Translations under genes and position numbers: made by a program
Assembly (NCBI GenBank): GCA_947631315.1
Contig: CANRLA010000080.1
Span: 1-5,680, forward strand
DNA: 5,680 nucleotides
Source of the DNA: an uncultured Clostridia bacterium
Lineage (GTDB): Bacteria > Bacillota > Clostridia > TANB77 > CAG-508
Reading direction: 5' to 3'
Notes under the pieces: generated by a model
Told to the model about the DNA's origin: nothing
What the model saw: only the letters and a program-made list of their open reading frames with translations
Databases searched by the model: none
Shown: one piece after another, positions 1 through 5,573 of the stretch
Position numbering within the stretch: the stretch's first letter is position 1
Layout of the letters: every line of letters starts with the position of its first letter

Positions 1-8
1 TCTATAAA

Positions 9-15
9 AAAGGAG
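9..15 (+). promoter_or_regulatory. Shine-Dalgarno site whose position questions the GTG start of the peptidase gene
   Basis: AAAGGAG ends one base before the GTG at 17, too close for normal initiation there. The frame is closed by a TAA at 5-7, so the start cannot lie further upstream. The only in-frame triplet at a usual distance is ATT at 26-28, 10 nt downstream, a rare but known initiator (infC). The next possible start, CTG at 56, is too distant. The true start is therefore unsettled, but at most a few N-terminal residues are affected. Confidence 0.55.
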
Positions 16-16
16 A

Positions 17-991
17 GTGACATTTATTTTAAACGAAGATTTAATAGACTATAACCTGAAAAAGAAGGTTAATATTTATAAAATTATAACTATATCAATC
101 ATTCTTATTATAAGCATAATTTTTATAAAATTTAAACCTGCTTATGCAGTTACATTAGGCAAAGAAGAGATAGGATATATAGGAAATCGTACAGAATTTC
201 AAGAAGAAATTGATAACAACATATTAAAATCAAATGAAGAAAGTATTGCATTTGTTACACTTGATAATATAAGCTATAACTTCGAATTCGTTGATAGAAA
301 ATTAATTAATGAAGAAAAAGTAATGGATAAGGTAAAAGATAATGCTAAAAATATATTTTTTGTATATGAAGTATCAGATGGAAATGATGAAAATGCAGTA
401 TATGTAAATACTTTAGAAGAAGCTGAAAATTTAGTAGAAACATTAAAACAAAATTACAGTGAAGTAGAAAATGATTTAAAAATAATGACATTATACTTAG
501 AAAATCAAGTTAGTGAAGAATCAATTAAAGAAGCTAAATTGAAAATTTCACAAAGTTTAGACGCAAAACTTGAAGAAAAGAAACAAAGAGATAAAAGAAC
601 AGTAAATGGTATATATTTAGCATCATTACCTCTTTCAGGAGGAACAATTACATCAAGATATGGAAGTGTGGAAAGCGTAAGAGACCATGTTCACGGTGGA
701 TTAGACTTAGCAGCAAGTTATGGAACACCAATAATGGCAGCTGCTGATGGTGTAGTAAAATCAGCTGGAAAAACTGGAGGATATGGTAACTTAGTGATAC
801 TTGACCATGGAAACGGTGTAGAAACATACTATGGACATTGTAGTAGCATCAATGTCAAAGTAGGGGAGACAGTTGAAGCAGGAGATACAATTGCAAAGGT
901 AGGATCAACAGGTAACTCAACTGGAAACCACTTACATTTTGAAATAAGAATAAATGGAGCAAGTGTAAATCCACAAAAGTATATTTATTAA
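17..991 (+). CDS. Membrane-anchored M23-family peptidoglycan endopeptidase
   Basis: This is a predicted zinc metallopeptidase of the M23 (LytM/lysostaphin) family, which cuts peptide cross-links in peptidoglycan outside the membrane. Seen in the 324-residue product: a basic stretch (KKK, 15-17), one hydrophobic segment at about 19-38 (signal anchor or uncleaved signal), an extracytoplasmic region at 45-195 rich in Glu, Lys and Asn with likely helical or coiled parts, and a C-terminal M23 domain at about 205-322. The domain carries the zinc ligands His226 and Asp230 (HGGLD) and the HLH motif with His307, plus His274 in YYGH; no catalytic residue is missing. The unrecognised middle region probably spaces the enzyme from the membrane or docks a partner. 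The start is uncertain because the SD is only one base from the GTG; ATT at 26 is better spaced. It is followed by a strong terminator and converges with htrA. Whether it acts in cell separation, sporulation or wall remodelling cannot be told from the window. Confidence 0.93.
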   Translation: MTFILNEDLIDYNLKKKVNIYKIITISIILIISIIFIKFKPAYAVTLGKEEIGYIGNRTEFQEEIDNNILKSNEESIAFVTLDNISYNFEFVDRKLINEEKVMDKVKDNAKNIFFVYEVSDGNDENAVYVNTLEEAENLVETLKQNYSEVENDLKIMTLYLENQVSEESIKEAKLKISQSLDAKLEEKKQRDKRTVNGIYLASLPLSGGTITSRYGSVESVRDHVHGGLDLAASYGTPIMAAADGVVKSAGKTGGYGNLVILDHGNGVETYYGHCSSINVKVGETVEAGDTIAKVGSTGNSTGNHLHFEIRINGASVNPQKYIY

Positions 992-1062
992 TAAAGAAAA
1001 ATTGAAAGTGTATTTACTAATGAAAAATCATGTAAAAATAATAATATATATAAAAAAATAAT

Positions 1063-1092
1063 AAAGCGACTATTTTAAATAGTCGCTTTTTT
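1063..1092. terminator. Rho-independent terminator, probably bidirectional
   Basis: The arms 1063-1075 and 1077-1089 are perfect inverted repeats (core GCGACTA/TAGTCGC), closing on a loop of a few bases, followed by a run of six T (1087-1092). This terminates the peptidase transcript 72 nt after its stop. Read on the - strand, the same stem is followed by TTTATTATTTTTTT, so it can also end the convergent htrA transcript. No better - strand terminator is seen between here and the htrA stop. Confidence 0.88.
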
Positions 1093-1125
1093 GAAAATAA
1101 AAGGGGATGTATTTTTATTACTTAA

Positions 1126-1155
1126 TCAGTAATTAGGAGTAATTTTAATTACTGA
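1126..1155. repeat. Perfect 10-bp inverted repeat between convergent genes
   Basis: TCAGTAATTA (1126-1135) and TAATTACTGA (1146-1155) are exact reverse complements around a 10-nt loop. A weaker palindrome (ACTATA...TATAGT, 1155-1173) abuts it. Neither strand has a clean T-run after the stem, so it is a poor terminator. It could stabilise the 3' end of the htrA mRNA or be chance in A/T-rich DNA. Confidence 0.5.
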
Positions 1156-1225
1156 CTATATTAATATTATAGTAATGAATTTTGTCCATTGTGTGAACCC
1201 TAAGTGATATATTTGAAAATAAATA

Positions 1226-2479
1226 TTATGGTTGTTCAATAAGTGTCAAAGAAACCTCTTGTTCATTACCATTTCTATTTATAACTATACTAATAGTATC
1301 ACCAATAGAATGTTTATTTTTTATATTATTTAAATCTTCCATAGTTTTAACTTCTTTTCCATCAGCTTTTATAATAATGTCGCCAGTTCTTAATCCAGCT
1401 CTTTCAGCAGGAGAATATTCTTCTATAGAACGTATATATGCACCTACAACTAAATTAGATGATGGATTCTTTTTAATAATTTCATCTGTAATATCACTGC
1501 CTGTAATTCCTATATAAGGTCTCTTTACTTTATTATATTGTATAAGGTCTGAATATATAGACTTAGTTGAATTAATTGGAATAGCAAAGCCTAATCCCTC
1601 AACTCCAGTACCTGAGGCTTTTAAAGTATTTATACCAATAACCTCACCTTTACTATTTACAAGAGCACCTCCACTATTACCTTCATTAATAGCAGTATCA
1701 GTCTGAATAAGAGTAAATTGTTTTCCATCACTATCAGTGATTTTTCTATTCAAAGCACTAATTGAACCAGTAGTTACACTACTTTGCATACCTAAAGGAT
1801 TTCCAATAGCCATACACCATTCACCAACTTGTACACTATCAGAATCTCCAAGAGAGGCAGCTGTAAGGTCTGTTTTTTCTATTTTGATAACTGCTAAATC
1901 AGTTTGTTCATCAGTACCAATAACTTTAGCCTCATATTCTGTATCATCATTATATAAAGATACAGTTATTTTTGTTGCTTCCCCAACAGTATAATATGAA
2001 CTAACTGAACTTGAAGAAGTATTTATAACATGATTATTAGTTAAAATATAACCATCATTACTAATTATAACACCTGAACCTTCCGCATTAGCAGTTGAGG
2101 CAACTCTTGAAAAAATACTATTTACAGAATATTCAACTTTAATTCCTACAATTGAAGGAAGAACAGATTGTGCTACATAAACTCCAGTATCAGAAATACT
2201 TGATAATGATACTAGGTCAGTATTTATATTATTGTAATTAATATTTGATTTATCGCCTGCGTTACTACTTGAACCACTGTTTGATTGAATTCCTAACATT
2301 GTATTTTTTACATAAGGAACATTAAAGCAAACACCTAAAAGTACTCCTGCTCCAAGAACTCCACTTGCAAATGGAATTAAAACATTTTTTCCAAAACTAT
2401 AATTTTTTTTATCTTTTTTCTGAGATTTAAAATTACTCTCCTGTGATTTTACATTAATGAAATCTTTATTTTCACTCAT
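1226..2479 (-). CDS. htrA: HtrA/DegP-type membrane-anchored serine protease with PDZ domain
   Basis: This is a quality-control protease (S1C family) that degrades or refolds misfolded exported proteins at the outer face of the membrane. In the 417-residue product: a charged cytoplasmic N-terminus (1-31), one membrane segment at about 32-52, a low-complexity Ser/Asn linker (about 65-90), a trypsin-like domain (about 100-310) and one C-terminal PDZ domain (about 320-415). The catalytic triad is intact: His150 in TNNHV, Asp194 in TDLAV, Ser269 in GNSGG. Length and a single PDZ match Gram-positive HtrA proteins (Bacillus HtrA/HtrB type). The ATG is supported by GAAAGGA 9 nt upstream. The gene stands alone, is divergent from the pilin-like gene and converges with the M23 peptidase gene. 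Four octamers in 11-bp phase lie at and above its likely promoter, suggesting control by a CssR-like response regulator; no such two-component genes lie in the window. Function is near certain, regulation inferred. Confidence 0.97.
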   Translation of the reverse strand: MSENKDFINVKSQESNFKSQKKDKKNYSFGKNVLIPFASGVLGAGVLLGVCFNVPYVKNTMLGIQSNSGSSSNAGDKSNINYNNINTDLVSLSSISDTGVYVAQSVLPSIVGIKVEYSVNSIFSRVASTANAEGSGVIISNDGYILTNNHVINTSSSSVSSYYTVGEATKITVSLYNDDTEYEAKVIGTDEQTDLAVIKIEKTDLTAASLGDSDSVQVGEWCMAIGNPLGMQSSVTTGSISALNRKITDSDGKQFTLIQTDTAINEGNSGGALVNSKGEVIGINTLKASGTGVEGLGFAIPINSTKSIYSDLIQYNKVKRPYIGITGSDITDEIIKKNPSSNLVVGAYIRSIEEYSPAERAGLRTGDIIIKADGKEVKTMEDLNNIKNKHSIGDTISIVINRNGNEQEVSLTLIEQP

Positions 2480-2488
2480 TTATTTATG

Positions 2489-2495
2489 TCCTTTC
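2489..2495 (-). promoter_or_regulatory. Ribosome binding site of htrA
   Basis: On the - strand GAAAGGA stands 9 nt before the ATG (2479-2477). It is the only good SD near the start and fixes the htrA start. Confidence 0.8.
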
Positions 2496-2506
2496 AAATT
2501 TATTTT

Positions 2507-2535
2507 ATATTATTAATATACTACCAATTTGTGAA
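2507..2535 (-). promoter_or_regulatory. Putative SigA-type promoter of htrA
   Basis: On the - strand TTCACA (2535-2530, five of six to TTGACA) is followed after 17 bp by TAATAT (2512-2507, four of six to TATAAT). The predicted start near 2500 gives a leader of about 20 nt that includes the SD. The -35 box coincides with the last of four phased octamers, as in a response-regulator-activated promoter. The -10 box is weak and other A/T hexamers are nearby, so its exact position is uncertain. Confidence 0.45.
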
Positions 2536-2570
2536 AGAAATGTGAAAAAGTTGTTACATTTTGGTTACAT
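2530..2570 (-). promoter_or_regulatory. Four phased octamers, likely response-regulator operator (CssR-like) for htrA
   Basis: Read on the - strand: ATGTAACC (2570-2563), ATGTAACA (2559-2552), TTTTCACA (2548-2541) and CTTTCACA (2537-2530). All start exactly 11 bp apart, one helical turn. They share T at positions 2 and 4, A at 6 and C at 7. Direct repeats in one-turn phase are typical of OmpR/PhoP-family regulators. From memory, the Bacillus subtilis htrA and htrB promoters carry a reiterated TTTTCACA at and above the -35 box, bound by CssR. The third octamer equals that motif and the fourth differs at one base. The assignment to a CssR-like protein is inference. Confidence 0.6.
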
Positions 2571-2619
2571 TTAAAAATAAATTTTTATAATATATAATGC
2601 AAAAAAATAAACAAATTAC

Positions 2620-2648
2620 TTGAATATTGCAAGAAAATATTATATAAG
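2620..2648 (+). promoter_or_regulatory. Putative promoter of the pilin-like gene
   Basis: TTGAAT (2620-2625), 17 bp, then TATAAG (2643-2648, five of six to TATAAT). Transcription would start near 2655 and give a leader of about 90 nt containing the SD and hairpin. Other TATAAT hexamers at 2586-2591 and 2593-2598 lie just beyond the phased octamers and could instead serve a divergent promoter under the same regulator. The background is very A/T-rich, so this is a candidate only. Confidence 0.35.
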
Positions 2649-2702
2649 AAGAATAAGAGAAAATATTGAAAAATGAATTGTTAGGTAAATTTTTTTTAAT
2701 AG

Positions 2703-2741
2703 AAAGGAGACAGTATTAGTTATTATAACTAATACAAGAGG
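2703..2741 (+). promoter_or_regulatory. SD - hairpin - weak SD leader of the pilin-like gene
   Basis: A strong SD (AAAGGAG, 2703-2709) lies 35 nt before the ATG, too far to act directly. Between them is a perfect 10-bp stem, GTATTAGTTA (2713-2722) with TAACTAATAC (2726-2735), with a 3-nt loop. A second, weaker SD-like AGAGG (2737-2741) is only 3 nt from the ATG. If the stem folds, the unpaired distance from strong SD to start falls to 12 nt. Bacteriophage T4 gene 25 is a known case of a hairpin bringing a distant SD near its start. The repeat could also be a protein operator. Confidence 0.5.
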
Positions 2742-2744
2742 TAT

Positions 2745-3191
2745 ATGAAAAGTGAGAATGGTTTAGGAATTATCGGGATAATATTAATAATTATAATAAT
2801 AGCAGGATTAATAACGGGAGCAGTTTTTCTAGTAAATAAAAGTATAAACAATGAAAAAAACGACTCCATTAGGTCAGATATGCTTCTAATTCAAGGAACT
2901 TGTGCAAAATTAAAACAAGAATCAATAAAAGCAAAAAATACTGATATGTATGTAGGCACAAAAATATCAGATATGAATGAAGACGAGATTATAAATAATT
3001 TTAAGAGTCTAAATATTATACCTGAAGACCAATATGCAAAATATTACTGTCTAAATAATGATAATTTAAAAGCATTAAATTTGGATATACAAAATGAAGA
3101 AGGTTCTTATTATTTAATAAATTATGATGACAACGAAGTTATAATAACAAAAGGATATCAAGGAAAATATAAGTTATCAGAAATTAGTTAA
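2745..3191 (+). CDS. Small single-pass membrane protein with pilin-like N-terminus, function unknown
   Basis: I do not recognise the family with certainty. The 148-residue product has a short polar leader (MKSENG, 1-6), a continuous hydrophobic helix at about 7-31 very rich in Ile and Gly, then a soluble polar domain (32-148) with many Asn, Asp and Lys and only two cysteines (Cys53, Cys102), which could pair outside the cell. The short charged leader ending in Gly before a long hydrophobic helix resembles class III signal sequences of type IV pilins and competence pseudopilins. However, the expected Glu at +5 after the presumed G6|L7 cleavage is replaced by Gly11, and no pilus assembly genes are nearby. 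A simple membrane-anchored extracellular protein is the main alternative. The ATG at 2745 is the natural start for the leader plus helix; its translation signals are unusual (distant SD, hairpin, close weak SD). It is divergent from htrA and lies 146 nt before rnhB with no terminator seen. Confidence 0.75.
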   Translation: MKSENGLGIIGIILIIIIIAGLITGAVFLVNKSINNEKNDSIRSDMLLIQGTCAKLKQESIKAKNTDMYVGTKISDMNEDEIINNFKSLNIIPEDQYAKYYCLNNDNLKALNLDIQNEEGSYYLINYDDNEVIITKGYQGKYKLSEIS

Positions 3192-3239
3192 AATAAAAGT
3201 TTAATAAATTATGAAGTCTAATAAAAAATTACAAAGATT

Positions 3240-3337
3240 TAAATAATCTATGAAAAAATAAAAAAGACAAAATAAAAAAGAAAAAATATAAATGAAAAAA
3301 TATAAAAAAGAAGCGAAATATAAAGAAAGAGTAAAAA
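3240..3337 (+). other. Polypurine, A-rich leader of rnhB
   Basis: From about 3249 to the rnhB start the + strand is almost all A and G, with two C and scattered single T. Repeated A-tracts of five to six bases are separated by T or G. The start lacks a clear SD: the nearest is the purine run AAGAAAGAG ending 6 nt before the ATG. An ATG at 3292 opens a 25-codon, very basic reading frame in another phase (3292-3369) that overlaps rnhB. The region may act as an unstructured, A-rich ribosome standby site, or reflect polymerase slippage. No hairpin or promoter stands out. Confidence 0.45.
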
Positions 3338-3976
3338 ATGAAAGAAAAAGAAGAAGAAAGATTAAATAGCTTAAAAAAATTTGAGAAAAATCTTTATAAT
3401 GAAGGCTATAAGTTAATATGTGGCATTGATGAAGCAGGAAGAGGTCCACTTGCAGGACCTGTTGTAGTTGGAGCAGTTGTGATGAAACCTGAGTCAAAGA
3501 TAGAATGGGTCAATGATTCAAAAAAAGTTACAGAAAAAAGAAGAGAAATATTATATGACAAAATAACAGAAGAAGCTCTCGCTTGGGGAGTAGGGATTGT
3601 TTCAGAAAAAGAGATAGACGAAATTAATATATTAAATGCAACAAAAAAAGGACTTCACATTGCTCTTGGGGAAGTTATAGAAAAATTAGGAAAAAAGCCG
3701 GAATTAGTAATCACAGATGCTTTAAGAGAAATAGATACATTTAATATACCATATCAATCAATAATTAAAGGTGACGCAACTTGTTATTCAATATCATGTG
3801 CATCAATAATTGCAAAAGTTACTAGGGATAGAATAATGAAAGAATGGGATGAAGTTTATCCACAATATGGATTTATATCTCATAAAGGATATGGAACAGC
3901 AAAGCATATTGAAGCAATAAAAGAATATGGTCCATGTCCAATTCATAGAAAAACATTTATAACACATTTTGTATAA
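3338..3976 (+). CDS. rnhB: Ribonuclease HII
   Basis: This is an endonuclease that cuts the RNA strand of RNA-DNA hybrids and nicks 5' of single ribonucleotides misincorporated in DNA, starting ribonucleotide excision repair in the cytoplasm. The 212-residue product is complete. The catalytic DEDD set is present: Asp31 and Glu32 in the DEAGRGPLAGPV motif, Asp127 in ITDAL and Asp146 in KGDA. The GRG motif (34-36) and Tyr185 in HKGYGT, which recognise the ribonucleotide-DNA junction in this family, are also intact. ISCASIIAKVTRD (152-164) is the family's second signature. The N-terminus before the motif is short (30 residues, Lys/Glu-rich) compared with the longer extension of Bacillus-type enzymes. 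An in-frame TAA at 3332-3334 forbids extension, and the SD is poor. The gene follows the pilin-like gene by 146 nt and precedes pdp by 130 nt, so co-transcription is possible but not shown. Confidence 0.97.
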   Translation: MKEKEEERLNSLKKFEKNLYNEGYKLICGIDEAGRGPLAGPVVVGAVVMKPESKIEWVNDSKKVTEKRREILYDKITEEALAWGVGIVSEKEIDEINILNATKKGLHIALGEVIEKLGKKPELVITDALREIDTFNIPYQSIIKGDATCYSISCASIIAKVTRDRIMKEWDEVYPQYGFISHKGYGTAKHIEAIKEYGPCPIHRKTFITHFV

Positions 3977-4064
3977 AGCGTAGTTAAAGAATATATTGTA
4001 TTAGATATAAGCGAAGTTTTAATAGGAATTTATTTTAAATTAAATTCAGAAAATATTTACAAGA

Positions 4065-4106
4065 AAAATTAGAAGGAATACTAAAAAAATTAGGAGGAAT
4101 ACTAAA
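4065..4106 (+). repeat. Tandem 21-bp duplication of the pdp ribosome binding segment
   Basis: Two directly adjacent 21-bp units (4065-4085 and 4086-4106) differ at one base only: AGAAGG (4071-4076) in the first and AGGAGG (4092-4097) in the second. The second unit supplies the SD, 9 nt before the TTG at 4107. The first is followed by no start codon. Being 21 bp, the duplication keeps phase and adds no stop in the pdp frame. It looks like a recent slippage or short tandem duplication. Confidence 0.9.
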
Positions 4107-5357
4107 TTGAATATACAAGAGATAATTGCAAAAAAAAGAGATAAACTAGAACTAACAAAAGATGAAATTGAATATTTTGTAAAAGGATATACAGAAGGAA
4201 AAATAACAGATTATCAAGCATCAGCTCTAGTTATGGCAATTTATATAAATGGTATGAATGATAGAGAAATAACCGATTTAACACTTGCTATGGCTTATTC
4301 AGGAGATGTGTTAGATTTATCAAGTCTAGGAGAAGTAGTTGATAAGCATAGTACAGGAGGAGTTGGAGATAAAATAACATTAATATTAATGCCAGTTATA
4401 GCATCTCTAGGAATTCCAGTTGCAAAGATGTCAGGAAGGGGACTAGGATTTACAGGAGGAACAATAGATAAGCTGGAGTCGATACCGGGATATCATACAT
4501 CAATTTCAGTAGATGAATTTAAAGAAAATGTAAAGAAAATTAATATAAGTTTGATGGGGCAAACACTTAATTTAGCGCCAGCTGACAAAAAGTTATATGC
4601 TTTAAGAGATACAATCGCTTGTACAGAAAGTATTCCATTAATTGCATCAAGCATAATGAGTAAAAAAATTGCAGCAGGAGCCAATAAAATAGTTATTGAT
4701 GTTACTTGCGGAAGCGGAGCTTTTATGAAAACAATGGAAGACGCTAAAAATTTAGCAACAGTAATGACATCAATAGGAAAATTAGCAGGAAAAGAAACAG
4801 TATGTATTATAACTCCAATGAACGAGCCTGTAGGATATGCAGTAGGAAATACTCTAGAAGTTATAGAAGCGGTAGATATCTTAAAAAATAAATATATGCC
4901 AAAAGATATAAAAAATATAATAGAAGAACTAGGAGCAAATATGCTAGTTTTAGCAAATAAAGTACAAAATATAGAAGAAGGAAAAAATTTGATAATAGAA
5001 AATATAAGAAACGGAAAAGCTTATGAAAAGTTTAAAGAACTAGTACAAAATCAAGGAGGGGACATTTCATACATAGAAAATACTGATAAATTAGAAAAAG
5101 CAAAATATATTGTTCCAATAATTGCAGAAAAAGATGGAACTATATCTGAGATAAATGCGTATGAAGTAGGAAGATTATCATGCTACCTAGGTGCAGGAAG
5201 ACAAACAAAAGAAGATGAAATTAATCCTAGAGTTGGATTTATATTTAATAAGAAGGTTGGAGATATAGTAAAAAGTGGAGAAACAATAGGATATATTCAT
5301 TCAGACGATGAACAAAAAGCAAATGAGATTTTAAAATATAATGTTGTAAAAATTTAA
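4107..5357 (+). CDS. pdp: Pyrimidine-nucleoside phosphorylase
   Basis: This cytoplasmic salvage enzyme splits uridine, deoxyuridine and thymidine with phosphate into the free base and (deoxy)ribose 1-phosphate. The 416-residue product aligns by eye along the length of Bacillus Pdp and E. coli thymidine phosphorylase, ending about 18 residues earlier than Bacillus Pdp (434). Domains: helical alpha domain at about 1-65, phosphate-binding alpha/beta core, and C-terminal barrel-sandwich domain at about 335-416. Key residues match E. coli numbering by spacing: Lys80 and His81 in DKHSTGGVGD (K84, H85), Arg167 (R171), Ser182 (S186) and Lys186 (K190). Lys107 in AKMSGRG, where thymidine phosphorylase has Met, favours the broad-specificity pyrimidine enzyme (deoA is the alternative name). 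One oddity is Phe115 in GRGLGFTGGT, where Bacillus, E. coli and human enzymes have His. The TTG start is supported by AGGAGG 9 nt upstream, inside a tandem duplication. No other deo or cdd genes are in the window. Confidence 0.96.
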   Translation: MNIQEIIAKKRDKLELTKDEIEYFVKGYTEGKITDYQASALVMAIYINGMNDREITDLTLAMAYSGDVLDLSSLGEVVDKHSTGGVGDKITLILMPVIASLGIPVAKMSGRGLGFTGGTIDKLESIPGYHTSISVDEFKENVKKINISLMGQTLNLAPADKKLYALRDTIACTESIPLIASSIMSKKIAAGANKIVIDVTCGSGAFMKTMEDAKNLATVMTSIGKLAGKETVCIITPMNEPVGYAVGNTLEVIEAVDILKNKYMPKDIKNIIEELGANMLVLANKVQNIEEGKNLIIENIRNGKAYEKFKELVQNQGGDISYIENTDKLEKAKYIVPIIAEKDGTISEINAYEVGRLSCYLGAGRQTKEDEINPRVGFIFNKKVGDIVKSGETIGYIHSDDEQKANEILKYNVVKI

Positions 5358-5387
5358 ATATTATTGTTAAAAAATGTAAAACAACTA

Positions 5388-5416
5388 TAGACAAAAATTG
5401 GAAAATATTGTATAAT
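5388..5416 (+). promoter_or_regulatory. Strong SigA-type promoter of the mini-gene
   Basis: TAGACA (5388-5393, five of six) and TATAAT (5411-5416, six of six) are separated by the ideal 17 bp, with TG directly before the -10 box. This is the best promoter in the window. The start is expected near 5421-5424, just at the left arm of the SD-hiding hairpin, 31 nt after the pdp stop. Confidence 0.8.
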
Positions 5417-5417
5417 A

Positions 5418-5464
5418 AAAATCACCTTCTTTAAAGGTAATACTTTTAGAGAGGAGGTGATTTT
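5418..5464 (+). promoter_or_regulatory. 5' leader hairpin sequestering the Shine-Dalgarno of the mini-gene
   Basis: Bases 5418-5432 pair with 5450-5464 in a continuous 15-bp stem containing two G-U pairs; AAAATCACCT against AGGTGATTTT forms its perfect base. The loop region (5433-5449) can form a further small AAAG/CTTT stem. The right arm contains the whole SD AGGAGGTGA (5452-5460), so translation should be blocked until the 5' end is processed or opened. If transcription starts at 5423 the first five base pairs at the bottom are lost but the SD core remains paired. On the - strand the same stem is followed by TTTTTATTATA, so it could also end an antisense transcript. Confidence 0.75.
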
Positions 5465-5465
5465 A

Positions 5466-5561
5466 TTGAATGGTTATACTTTGGTATTAATTTTACTTCT
5501 AAAAATTGAAAAATTAGAAGAAGAATTAAAAAAATACCAAGACCAGCAAAACAAAAACTAA
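5466..5561 (+). CDS. 31-residue small protein, short hydrophobic N-terminus and coiled-coil-like tail; possible type I toxin
   Basis: I do not recognise this peptide. A perfect SD (AGGAGGTGA, 5452-5460) lies 5 nt before a TTG start; the ATG at 5470 is in another frame and stops after six codons. The product has a short hydrophobic run (Leu6-Leu12, with Gly3 and Tyr4) and then a Lys/Glu-rich amphipathic helix with hydrophobic residues at Ile14, Leu17, Leu21 and Tyr24 (3-4 spacing), ending in a polar Gln/Asn/Lys tail. The hydrophobic part is too short for a full transmembrane helix, so membrane association or self-assembly is more likely. It is flanked by its own promoter and terminator, making a monocistronic transcript of about 180 nt whose SD is hidden. 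That layout is common for type I toxin mRNAs, but a leader peptide or a structured small RNA with incidental coding remain possible. Confidence 0.6.
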   Translation: MNGYTLVLILLLKIEKLEEELKKYQDQQNKN

Positions 5562-5573
5562 TACATATTAGTT

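Noticed and set aside
1737..1994. 85-codon open frame on the + strand inside htrA
   Set aside because: It lies antisense to the conserved protease domain with intact catalytic residues, and has no SD or recognisable domain; it is a shadow frame.
3233..3250. Small AGATT/AATCT inverted repeat after the pilin-like gene
   Set aside because: A five-bp A/T stem without a T-run is not a credible terminator.
3240..3337. CRISPR-like or satellite repeats suggested by the recurring A-tracts
   Set aside because: The A-runs have irregular lengths and spacing with no conserved repeat unit or spacers.
3201..3497. 98-codon open frame on the - strand across the rnhB leader and 5' end
   Set aside because: Its Phe/Leu/Tyr-rich translation is simply the complement of the polypurine tract and of rnhB; no start signals are seen.
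3977..4064. Possible promoter for pdp (TTAAAG ... TATAAG near 3986-4013)
   Set aside because: The -35 match is only three of six and the DNA is A/T-rich, so it cannot be told from background; nothing else is seen in this gap before the tandem repeat.
4341..4360. Loss of the catalytic His in Pdp, suspected from the Phe115 change
   Set aside because: Spacing to Arg167, Ser182 and Lys186 shows that E. coli His85 corresponds to His81 in DKHSTGG, which is present; Phe115 is a different position.
4493..4684. 63-codon open frame on the - strand inside pdp
   Set aside because: It is antisense to conserved Pdp active-site sequence, with no SD and no recognisable domain.
5558..5571. Palindrome CTAATACATATTAG at the mini-gene stop codon
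   Set aside because: Six A/T-rich base pairs around a 2-nt centre are not stable as RNA and are expected by chance; the strong terminator next to it explains the region.
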